Source: Arthrobacter sp. 35W
Lineage (GTDB): Bacteria; Actinomycetota; Actinomycetes; Actinomycetales; Micrococcaceae
Assembly (NCBI RefSeq): GCF_000482545.1
Contig: NZ_KI519454.1
Location: forward strand, 248,001-312,000
Direction: 5' to 3'
Length of the DNA: 64,000 bases
Part shown: piece by piece, positions 8,915 to 16,316 of the stretch
How the letters are laid out: every line of letters starts with the position of its first letter
Position numbering within the stretch: the stretch's first letter is position 1
Position numbers and translations under genes: made by a program
Notes under the pieces: generated by a model
Database searches by the model: none
The model's input: the letters and a program-made list of their open reading frames with translations, nothing else
What the model was told of the DNA's origin: nothing

Positions 8915-9691
8915 ATGGTCTCGCGCAAGAACCCGCTTCGTCGGGTGCACCTGGCGGCCGCTTCGGCGGCCGCCGTGGTGTTGGTGCTCACTGGATGCAT
9001 CCCCGGGCCGACGCCCGGTCCATCCCCGAGCGCATCCGGTGGCAAGTATCCATGGCACACCGGCATTGTGGCCACCACGTTTTGGGTGGGGGAGATTTTC
9101 GATCCCAACGCGGCGGATGGCTCCCAGGTCTACTCCACCTATGACTCCGATTGGGAGGGCAGCTACGGGGGGTGCGACGGCGTGATGGCGCCGGACTGCC
9201 AGACCGAGGCGCGCACGGCCGCCAACGGTTTCAAACCCACAGCCATGACGCCCAAGGAGAACCCGTTCTACCTGGACCTGCCGTACGACGACGTCAATGA
9301 CGCCAAGGCGTTCGCCGAGCGCGCCTCGGTGATCCCGTGGGCGGGGGACACCGGCTTTGCCGGGCAGGAGAAGAGCCGCACCTTCAGCTACATGAAGAAC
9401 CGCTGGGTGAAGGTGAAGATGGGGGACTCGGTCTGCTACGGCCAGATCGAGGACGCCGGGCCCGGCCAGTACCACGACAAGGCCTATGTGTTCGGCAGCG
9501 ATGACGCCCGGCCGGTCAACAAGAACTTCAACTCCGCCGGCATGGACGTCTCGCCGGCCATGAACGGGTGCCTGGGGTTCAGCGAATTGGACGGCGAGAG
9601 CGACAAGGTCGACTGGCAGTTTGTGGACTTTGCCGACGTTCCGGACGGCCCGTGGAAGGACCTGGTGACCACCAGCGGGGTGCGGCTGTAG
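8915..9691 (+). CDS. Secreted lipoprotein, barwin/RlpA-like (DPBB) domain suspected
   Basis: 258-residue lipoprotein. The signal peptide has lipobox VLTGC (Cys about residue 28), then a short Pro/Ser linker. The mature domain has a second homologue in this window at 16317-17399, sharing TTFWVGEIF, ENPFYLDLPYDD, VIPWA, FSYMKNRWV, CYGQIEDAGP, YHDKAYVFG and DVSPAMNGCLGFSELDG. The DAGP and DVSPA segments recall the Asp-containing motifs of double-psi beta-barrel proteins (RlpA, GH45, expansin). That is inference from pattern; no catalytic role is shown. Starts 10 bp after the epimerase, so probably the last gene of that operon. Expected at the outer face of the membrane, acting on or in the glycan. 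Confidence 0.75.
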   Translation: MVSRKNPLRRVHLAAASAAAVVLVLTGCIPGPTPGPSPSASGGKYPWHTGIVATTFWVGEIFDPNAADGSQVYSTYDSDWEGSYGGCDGVMAPDCQTEARTAANGFKPTAMTPKENPFYLDLPYDDVNDAKAFAERASVIPWAGDTGFAGQEKSRTFSYMKNRWVKVKMGDSVCYGQIEDAGPGQYHDKAYVFGSDDARPVNKNFNSAGMDVSPAMNGCLGFSELDGESDKVDWQFVDFADVPDGPWKDLVTTSGVRL

Positions 9692-9718
9692 ACGCAGCCA
9701 GCAACCGGCCGGTTCCGG

Positions 9719-10969
9719 CTACCGCATGCTCCCCTTGAAGGAGGGGTCCGCGGCGCCGGGGCCGGCCATTCCCGTGCCCAGCGTGGTGACAAAGGCGCCG
9801 GCCGGCGCCGTCGTGCCCGAACAGATGTGGCTGGCCCCGTTGCCCGTCCCGGCCGCGGCCGACGGCGTGCCCGCCGGGCAGGGACGGTCGCGGTTCAGCG
9901 ACCAGAAGGACATCCGCCCCACACCGCGCTCGACGGCGAAATCGTGCAGCGCCTGGGCGGCGTCCAGGGTGAAGACATCGGTGGAGATTTCGTTTTCGCC
10001 CGCCATCGGCGTCAGCCCGATCATGGCCCAGACCGTCTGGGAATCCAGGCTCTTGCCGGCGCGCTGGTAGATGATGCTCAGCTGGGAATGCGCCGCCGTG
10101 GCGGCCGCCAGGGAGGCGTCGGCCATGCTCTGTCCGGCACTGCGGCTGGCGCCATAGTTCATGGTCATCAGGTTCACCCCCGACAGGTCCACGCCGGCCT
10201 TGATCATGGCCTCCACGGTGGTGGTCCCCTCATCGGTGAGGCCGCGGGGGGAAACGGGCAGCGTCAGCCACACCCCCAGCGGTTTGCCGGACAGGGCCCG
10301 CTCGCGCTGGAGGGCTGCCACCGCCTGGGCCCGCCGCGTGGCGGCGGTGAGGTCCACCAGGTTGCCGGCCTCGACGTCGAAGTCCACCATCTTCAATGCG
10401 TAGCGCTCCACCACCTGGCGGTAGGCGCCCAGCAGGGAGCCGGGATCGGTGCACACGGTGGCGAGCTCGTCATTGACGGCGCCGCCGAAGGACACCGAGG
10501 CGTCGCCGCCATGGCTGCGCAGTTCCTTGACCCGTGCGTCCAGGCCCAGCTGCGCGGCGGCGTCGTCCAGGCTGTATTCGGCGCCCCACCGGGGTGTGCA
10601 GGGATCGGCGGGGGTGGCGACGACAAAGGCCAGCACCACATTGCGCTCCAGATCGCCGGCGGGGGTGTTGAAATCGTAGCCCGGCTGCACCGTCACATCG
10701 ACGTACCCGCCGAACCAGGGGCCGGCCCGCACGGCGGCCTGGAGGCTGCTGATCCACAGGGCGCTGCCGGCCGCGATGACGGCCAGCGCCAGTACGACGG
10801 CGGTGGCCACCTTGCGCTGTCGCCGGCCGCGTTCCCTGTCGGGGCCCGGGAGTGGACCGTTGCGCAGCGTTCTGCGCGTTTTCGCCGCGGTCGCGAAGCG
10901 TTCACGCTGGACACCCACTGCGCCCACCCCCTCTGCATCGCATTGTTGCGTCCCGCCGTAGCGGCCCAT
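9719..10969 (-). CDS. Membrane-anchored GH18-like (chitinase-fold) protein
   Basis: About 416 aa. An N-terminal arginine-rich stretch precedes one transmembrane helix (VATAVVLALAVIAAGSALW), then an extracellular domain that starts GGYVDVTVQPGYDF. Motifs fit a GH18 TIM barrel: VSFGGAVNDELA (SxGG region), MVDFDVEAG matching DxDxE with Glu near residue 200, and VNLMTMNYG. Its paralogue is at 48985-50550, which adds chitin-binding repeats lacking here. Expected to bind or cut a GlcNAc polymer at the cell surface. Divergent from the deacetylase/synthase operon, so it probably works on the same polymer. The start is uncertain: 10969 is the ATG nearest the conserved coding part, with no clear ribosome site; GTG codons a little downstream are possible. 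Confidence 0.8.
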   Translation of the reverse strand: MGRYGGTQQCDAEGVGAVGVQRERFATAAKTRRTLRNGPLPGPDRERGRRQRKVATAVVLALAVIAAGSALWISSLQAAVRAGPWFGGYVDVTVQPGYDFNTPAGDLERNVVLAFVVATPADPCTPRWGAEYSLDDAAAQLGLDARVKELRSHGGDASVSFGGAVNDELATVCTDPGSLLGAYRQVVERYALKMVDFDVEAGNLVDLTAATRRAQAVAALQRERALSGKPLGVWLTLPVSPRGLTDEGTTTVEAMIKAGVDLSGVNLMTMNYGASRSAGQSMADASLAAATAAHSQLSIIYQRAGKSLDSQTVWAMIGLTPMAGENEISTDVFTLDAAQALHDFAVERGVGRMSFWSLNRDRPCPAGTPSAAAGTGNGASHICSGTTAPAGAFVTTLGTGMAGPGAADPSFKGSMR

Positions 10970-11041
10970 GTGTACCGCATTGTATGCCCGGAGCGGGGCA
11001 GTCCATAGGGACGCGCCCGGGCGGGCCCAAGTGTTCCCCGC

Positions 11042-11166
11042 AGCCATGCGAGTAGCCCACTGCGTAGTCGCAAGTGGTGGATCCCCGCCACGGCCCCGGC
11101 ATTGGCCAAAGACGGGTAGGCCCTACTCGTGCCCGCGGATGGAGGCGGTCCCTAGGCTGTGGTTAT
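11042..11166 (+). promoter_or_regulatory. Conserved promoter B (dyad operator plus CCTAGGCTGTG)
   Basis: Second copy of the promoter at 6119. AGCCATGCGAGTAG at 11042, CAAAGACGGGTAG then CTACTCGTG (11107-11131), and CCTAGGCTGTGGTTATC (11151 onward). The dyad GGGTAG-N4-CTACTCG is here more symmetric than in copy A. The distance from the CAAAGACGGG block to CCTAGG is 44 bp (43 in copy A), and from AGCCATGCGAGT to CAAAGACGGG 65 bp (64 in copy A). Sequence between blocks is not conserved, so the blocks are selected rather than recently duplicated. Drives the CE4/CE4/GT2 operon; the divergent GH18-like gene may also be read from this intergenic region. Confidence 0.65.
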
Positions 11167-11351
11167 CAGTCGGTGGCAGGTCCGCCGGGGGAGAAATCGG
11201 GTCTCGTAATGATTACTCAGCGTTGGTGCAGTACTGGAGCTGCTGACGCTGCAAAGTTTGCCCGGGCCGGAAGGTTCGAGGCGTTTGGACGGGGACCGGT
11301 GACGAATAAGCCTTTGAGACCAAGGCTTTCCCCCAGTCGTCACCGGTCCCT
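11166..11351 (+). ncRNA. Structured 5' leader RNA, copy B
   Basis: Counterpart of 6241-6438. A short 5' hairpin (CGGTGG with CCGCCG) is followed by GGTCTC at 11200-11205. A middle hairpin pairs CAGCGT with ACGCTG and, inside, GCAG with CTGC. A 3' two-tier hairpin follows: outer arms 11292-11305 and 11337-11350 are 14 bp perfect, and the inner stem AAGCCTT/AAGGCTT (7 bp perfect) closes a seven-base loop TGAGACC (11315-11321). The loop is complementary to the GGTCTC, as in copy A. Stem sequences differ entirely from copy A while pairing and loop are kept, which is covariation expected of functional RNA. It ends 90 bases before the deacetylase start. Confidence 0.6.
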
Positions 11352-11440
11352 TGCAATTGCGGCCCCAGGCCGCAGCCGCGGGAGGGCCGATGCGGAGCGG
11401 TCACGGACATGGACCATGAAACCGTGAGGGGGATCCCCGT

Positions 11441-12928
11441 ATGTTCGGTCATCGCACACCGTCCCGCGCAGAGCGCGGAGAATCCACAGGGAACGGCCGC
11501 GACCCGGGTGACCTCTTCCACGGCGGCCCGCACCGCAGCCAGGTGCTGCGCACCCGGCGTCGGGCGGCGGGCTGGTTCTCGGTGGCGGCCCTAGTGGTGG
11601 CCGGTGCCTCGCTGATGCCGCCCCTTGGTCCGGCCGCCCTCGCGGAGGCCCAATCGGCGGGCATCCGTCCGCAGGCCACGAAGGTGCCGCTGCCCGGAAC
11701 GCCGCTCACCAGCGTCAGCCTCACCTTTGATGAGGGCAGCAATGACCAGCTGGCGGCAGCGGCGATTCTGGACAAGTACGGGTTCAAGGGCACCTTCTTC
11801 ATCAACAGCGGCTTCGTGGGACAACCCGGCCATATGACACGGCCGGATCTGCAGAAGCTGGCGGACGATGGCCACGAGATTGGCGGACACACCTTTTCGC
11901 TGGCCGATCTGGCCTCGATGGATCCGGCGGAAGCCACCCGGCAGGTGTGCAATGACAGAACCAATCTGACCGAATGGGGTTTCAAGGCCACGTCGTTCTC
12001 CTATGCCTTCCCCACTGTGACGCCCGAGGTGCAGGCCATCGTTTCCGGCTGCGGCTACAACAGCGCCCGGGGCATGGGGACGCTGGCCACCAGCGTGGAC
12101 TGCCCCGGCTGCGCCGCCGTCGAGCCCGTCAATCCCGTTGATCCCTTCAACACCCGGGCCACCTCCGAGGTGGGCGCCCGCTGGAGCGTGGAGGATCTCA
12201 AGCACTCGGTGGAGGCTGGGGCGGCGGCCGGCGGCGGGTGGGTCCAGCTGGTGTTCCATGGCGTCGCCGACGACGGTGATCCCCGGTCCGTCAGCTCCGA
12301 GGTCTTTGAGGACTTTGCCCGCTGGCTGGCCGAGCAGACGCTGGAGGGTGCAACGTTTGTCCGCACCGTGCACGAGGTGGTGGGCGGCGTGGCCAAGCCC
12401 GCCGTCCCGGGGCCGGTGCCGGTGCCAGCCCCCGCGGGTGTGAATGCGCTGGCCAATCCGGGCATGGAAACGCCCGGCGCCTGGGGCCTGCCGCAGTGCT
12501 GGCAGATGTCCGCCTACGGAACCAATGCGCCGAACTTCTCCACCTCCGCCGAGGGCCGCAACGGCGGCGCCGCGGCGCAGCTGGACGTGACAGGCTACGC
12601 CTCAGGAGATGCGAAGGTGCTGCCGACGCTGGACCTTGGCGCCTGCAGCCCGAAGGCGCTGCCGGGGCACAGCTACGATCTGGGCGCCTGGTACACCTCC
12701 ACCCAGGCCACGCAATTCGAGCTCTACTACCGCAATTCCCTGGGCGCGTGGACCTATTGGACCGCCAGCCCCTGGTATGCCCCGGCGGCGGACTACACCG
12801 AGGCGCGCTGGCACACGCCGCCGGTGCCCGCCGACGCCGTCGCCATCAGCTTTGGCCTGAACCTGTTCGCGGACGGCCGTCTCCTTACGGATGACTTTTT
12901 CATGACGGACGCAGGCGTCGCGCCCTAG
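11441..12928 (+). CDS. Secreted CE4 (NodB-like) polysaccharide deacetylase, degenerate metal site
   Basis: 495 aa. Long basic N-terminus and signal segment (WFSVAALVVAGASLMPPLG), CE4 domain at about 90-320, then one C-terminal module (about 330-495) that begins NALANPGMETPG. The same module occurs twice in the next protein and looks like a carbohydrate-binding beta-sandwich. CE4 motif 1 reads TFDEG (Asp97, Glu98) where the next gene has TFDDG. Motif 2 reads HTFSL, lacking the second metal-ligand His that the next gene has (HTVTH). Two of three usual metal ligands are therefore altered, so it may be a non-catalytic glycan-binding partner or use a changed metal site. First gene after promoter/leader B. 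The start is weakly supported; the ATG at 11441 leads into the long basic N-terminus. Confidence 0.85.
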   Translation: MFGHRTPSRAERGESTGNGRDPGDLFHGGPHRSQVLRTRRRAAGWFSVAALVVAGASLMPPLGPAALAEAQSAGIRPQATKVPLPGTPLTSVSLTFDEGSNDQLAAAAILDKYGFKGTFFINSGFVGQPGHMTRPDLQKLADDGHEIGGHTFSLADLASMDPAEATRQVCNDRTNLTEWGFKATSFSYAFPTVTPEVQAIVSGCGYNSARGMGTLATSVDCPGCAAVEPVNPVDPFNTRATSEVGARWSVEDLKHSVEAGAAAGGGWVQLVFHGVADDGDPRSVSSEVFEDFARWLAEQTLEGATFVRTVHEVVGGVAKPAVPGPVPVPAPAGVNALANPGMETPGAWGLPQCWQMSAYGTNAPNFSTSAEGRNGGAAAQLDVTGYASGDAKVLPTLDLGACSPKALPGHSYDLGAWYTSTQATQFELYYRNSLGAWTYWTASPWYAPAADYTEARWHTPPVPADAVAISFGLNLFADGRLLTDDFFMTDAGVAP

Positions 12929-12991
12929 GGCGCTCCGGGAACCCCTCCCACCGGCACCACCCGAACCCCCTTACGGAAGCGAGTTGTCATC

Positions 12992-14860
12992 ATGAACAGA
13001 ACGGAAGTGAACGGCCCCCCTGGGCGCCGTTTCGGCAAGGTCCTGTTAGCTGCGGCAACGGCCATCGCCACGGCGGTGCTTTCCGTGGGGGCGGCCGTGC
13101 TGGTGGCCGCCCCGGCCCAGGCGGCCCTGCCCACGGTGGTCAGTTTGACGTTCGACGACGGCAACGCGGACCAGCTCACGGCCGCCAACACCATGAATCT
13201 GCTGGGCATGAAGGGGACGTTCTTTATCCCTTCCGGCTTCATCAACGCTCCGGGCTACTTGACCCAGGCCGATCTGACAACCCTGAAGAACGCCGGCCAC
13301 GAGATCGGCGGCCACACGGTGACCCACCCTGATCTGACCACGCTGCCGGCCGATGAGGCCACGCGCCAGATCTGCAATGACAGGGTCAACCTCGCCAACT
13401 GGGGTTTCACGACCACCAGCTTTGCCTACCCCTTTGCCGCAGAGAATCCCGCCGTGCAGGCACTGGTGGCCAGCTGCGGCTACAACAGTGCCCGTGGTTT
13501 GGGGGACATCTCGACCAAGTTCGGCTGCAACGGCTGCCCCTTTGCCGAGACCATCCCGCCGGCCAACCCCATGGTCACCCAGGCCCCCGATGAGGTGGAG
13601 AGCACCTGGACGCTGGCGGACCTGCAAGGCATCGTAACCAAGGCCGAATCCGTGGGCGGATGGGTGCAGTTCACCTTCCACCACATTTCCGCCACCAGCA
13701 CCGATCCGCTGAACATCAAGCCGGCGCTCTTCCTGCAGTTCGCCACCTGGCTGAAGCTTCGCCCGCTGACCACCTCCATCAAGACCGTCCAACAGGTCAT
13801 TGGAGGAGCGGCCAAACCGCTGGTCTCCGGGCCTCCGGTGCCACCCCAGGGAACGGGCAATCTGGTCAAGAACCCCGGGCTTGAGACCCTGGCCGGGACC
13901 GTGCCGCAGTGCTGGCAGGCCGGCGGCTACGGCACCAACACCGCGGCGTTCACCACCGTGACACCCGGCCACAGCGGCACCCGGGCCGAGAAGCTGGTGG
14001 TCAGCGGCTACGCCAATGGCGACGCAAAACTGCTGCCATCGCTGGATCTGGGCGGCTGTTCACCCACGGCAACGGTGGGGCATTCCTATCAATTGAGTGC
14101 CTGGTACACCTCAACGGCCAACACGCAGTTTGTGCTGTACTACCGCACAGGCCTGGGCTCCTGGGCCTACTGGACCTCCAGCCCATGGTTCCCGGCGTCC
14201 ACCACCTACCAAAAGGCGATGTGGACCACCCCGGCCCTGCCCGCCGGTGCATCAGGCGTGAGCTTCGGGCTGAACCTCTTCAGCAACGGCACGCTCGTCA
14301 CTGACGACTACGAGATGTACGACGCCGCATCCATCCCGGTTCCGCCGCCGCCGGCCCCGGGAACCAACCTGGTGCAGAACGCCGGTCTGGAGACCCCCTC
14401 GGGCGCCACGCCGCAATGCTGGCAGGGCGCGGGCTTTGGCACCAACACCGCCGCCTTCAGCACCGTGACCGGGGCCGAGGCGCACAGCGGAACCGCAGCG
14501 GAGAAGCTGGCGATCACGGCCTACACCAATGGGGACGCGAAGCTGCTGTCCACGCTGGACAGCGGAGCCTGCTCCCCGGCGGCCATTGCCGGAAACACTT
14601 ATTCGTTGCGGGCCTGGTACAAGTCGACGGCGGTGACGCAGTTTGCCGTCTACTACAGGGACTCCGGTGGGGTCTGGCAGCTCTGGACCTACGGCCCCTG
14701 GCTCGCCGCCTCGCCCACCTACACCCAAGCCAGCTTTACCACCACCGCACTGCCTGCCGGAGCCACGGCCATCAGTTTTGGGCTGAGCCTCTTCAACGTC
14801 GGCACGCTGACGACCGATGACTATGCAATGTACAACACTGTGGGGGCGCCGCCGCTATGA
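12992..14860 (+). CDS. Secreted CE4 polysaccharide deacetylase with two C-terminal modules
   Basis: 622 aa. Signal peptide (VLLAAATAIATAVLSVGAAVLVAAPAQA), a complete NodB-homology domain with TFDDG (Asp55, Asp56) and HTVTH (His108, His112), FAYPF in place of the usual RxPY, and VQFTFHHI near its end. Two tandem copies follow (about 290-450 and 455-620) of a module starting NLV-NPGLET and ending SFGLNLF-NGTLVTDDYEMYD, likely carbohydrate-binding. It should remove N-acetyl groups from a GlcNAc polymer outside the cell, as NodB/IcaB/PgaB relatives do. It overlaps the GT2 synthase by 4 bp (ATGA), so deacetylation and synthesis are coupled genetically. Confidence 0.9.
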   Translation: MNRTEVNGPPGRRFGKVLLAAATAIATAVLSVGAAVLVAAPAQAALPTVVSLTFDDGNADQLTAANTMNLLGMKGTFFIPSGFINAPGYLTQADLTTLKNAGHEIGGHTVTHPDLTTLPADEATRQICNDRVNLANWGFTTTSFAYPFAAENPAVQALVASCGYNSARGLGDISTKFGCNGCPFAETIPPANPMVTQAPDEVESTWTLADLQGIVTKAESVGGWVQFTFHHISATSTDPLNIKPALFLQFATWLKLRPLTTSIKTVQQVIGGAAKPLVSGPPVPPQGTGNLVKNPGLETLAGTVPQCWQAGGYGTNTAAFTTVTPGHSGTRAEKLVVSGYANGDAKLLPSLDLGGCSPTATVGHSYQLSAWYTSTANTQFVLYYRTGLGSWAYWTSSPWFPASTTYQKAMWTTPALPAGASGVSFGLNLFSNGTLVTDDYEMYDAASIPVPPPPAPGTNLVQNAGLETPSGATPQCWQGAGFGTNTAAFSTVTGAEAHSGTAAEKLAITAYTNGDAKLLSTLDSGACSPAAIAGNTYSLRAWYKSTAVTQFAVYYRDSGGVWQLWTYGPWLAASPTYTQASFTTTALPAGATAISFGLSLFNVGTLTTDDYAMYNTVGAPPL

Positions 14861-16233
14861 CAATCTTTTACCTGGTCTTGGTGCTTGGTTTAAGCACCGT
14901 ATTTTGGTCTCTCGTGGGATTGCTTCGTTTGTCCACCGAACTGGGGGTTCGGGGCTACGAGGCAGTAGAAAGGTTCAAGGTCCGCCACGCCGGCACCTTG
15001 AACCCGTTCAGGACCCTGGGGGACTACCTGCCCACACCATTGGAGAACATGCCCCAGGAGGTGCCGGAAACCCGCCGGCACCGGTCCCGGGGGACCCGTG
15101 TCAAGCCATGGTCGGTGGCGGTGTTGATTGCCGCACACAACGAGGCCCTGGTCATCACCGAGACCATCAGGACCGTGGCCGTGCTGGTGCCGCTGCACAA
15201 CATCCACGTCATCTCGGACAAATCCACGGACCAGACGGCGGAGATCGCCCGGGCCGCCGGTGTGCGGGTGCTGGACCTGGAGAACAACCGCGGCAAGGCC
15301 GGGGCCCTGGCCGCGGGGATCGAGCACTTCGACCTCTGCCACCGGTTCAAGGTGGTGATGCTGCTCGACGCCGATACGCGCCCCGCGGCGGACTATTTGA
15401 AGACGGGGCTGCCGCTCTTTGACGATCCGACGGTGGTGGCCGTGGCGGGCCGGGCGAAGTCCATCATGACGCCGGCGGCACCGACCTGGCTGGGCCGGTT
15501 CCTGGTCTTCTACCGGGAGCGCCTGTACATCGTGGTGCAGCTGCTGCTCAAGTACGGCCAGGCCGCCCGGGGTGCCAATGTAGTCAACATCGTTCCCGGT
15601 TTTGCCAGCATGTACCGCAGCAGCGCCCTGGAAAAGATCAATGTCCTGGCGCCCGGGCTGGTGATCGAGGACTTCAACATGACGTTCGAGATCCATGCCA
15701 AGAAGCTCGGCCGGATTGCCTTCCACCCCCAGGCGGCCATTGCCTACACCCAGGACCCGGACAATCTTCGCGACTACACGCGCCAGGTCCAGCGGTGGAT
15801 TCTGGGCTTCTGGCAGACGGTGCGCCGGCACAAGAAGCAGTGGAGCAGGTTCTGGCTGGTGTTGACCATCTACATCATTGAGCTGGTGGCCAGCTGCGTC
15901 TTCTTCATCCTGCTGGTGCCGGTCTTTGCGCTCTCGCTCACGGCGTCCCTGATGCTGGCGGCAGGGGAGCACTCGGACCTGCTGGTGTTTGTGGCAGGGG
16001 TTCTGCGGCCGCAGGACGTGCTGATCGGAGTGTTCATCCCGGATCTGGTGCTGACCCTGCTGGCCGTCGTGTCGCTGCGCAAGCCGGGGCTGCTGCTGTA
16101 CGCACCGTTGTTCCCGTTCATGCGGATTGTCGATGCCGTGCTGTGCATGCGGGCCTTGTCGGAGGCGTTCTCGGCGTCGTCGTCCGGGGCCTGGACCAGC
16201 CCGGCCCGGCGGATCCAGCGCAGCACCGTCTAA
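14857..16233 (+). CDS. Processive GT2 glycosyltransferase (poly-N-acetylglucosamine/chitin synthase-like)
   Basis: 458 aa membrane synthase. One N-terminal transmembrane helix, a GT-A domain starting VAVLIAAHNEA, the DAD metal motif at 171-173 (LLDADT), the acceptor ED at 271-272 (VIEDFNMT), QxxRW at 310-314 (QVQRW), then about four C-terminal transmembrane segments. This set is that of IcaA/PgaC, NodC and hyaluronan synthases, which polymerise and export beta-linked GlcNAc-containing chains from UDP sugars. The NodB-type genes in the same operon favour a GlcNAc polymer that is then partly deacetylated. The stem-loop right after the stop ends the operon. Confidence 0.9.
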   Translation: MTIFYLVLVLGLSTVFWSLVGLLRLSTELGVRGYEAVERFKVRHAGTLNPFRTLGDYLPTPLENMPQEVPETRRHRSRGTRVKPWSVAVLIAAHNEALVITETIRTVAVLVPLHNIHVISDKSTDQTAEIARAAGVRVLDLENNRGKAGALAAGIEHFDLCHRFKVVMLLDADTRPAADYLKTGLPLFDDPTVVAVAGRAKSIMTPAAPTWLGRFLVFYRERLYIVVQLLLKYGQAARGANVVNIVPGFASMYRSSALEKINVLAPGLVIEDFNMTFEIHAKKLGRIAFHPQAAIAYTQDPDNLRDYTRQVQRWILGFWQTVRRHKKQWSRFWLVLTIYIIELVASCVFFILLVPVFALSLTASLMLAAGEHSDLLVFVAGVLRPQDVLIGVFIPDLVLTLLAVVSLRKPGLLLYAPLFPFMRIVDAVLCMRALSEAFSASSSGAWTSPARRIQRSTV

Positions 16234-16248
16234 CCGCCTTACTTAAAC

Positions 16249-16288
16249 CACCAGGGGCGGGACCGGATGTCCGGTCCCGCCCCTGGTG
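16249..16288. terminator. Bidirectional stem-loop terminator
   Basis: A perfect 18 bp stem with an ATGT tetraloop (CACCAGGGGCGGGACCGG and its complement), between the convergent GT2 gene and the secreted protein at 16317. No U tract follows on the plus strand, so it may be a stem-only actinobacterial type. Confidence 0.85.
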
Positions 16289-16316
16289 TGTGAAGGAGCG
16301 TTGCTTCCCTCGGGTG

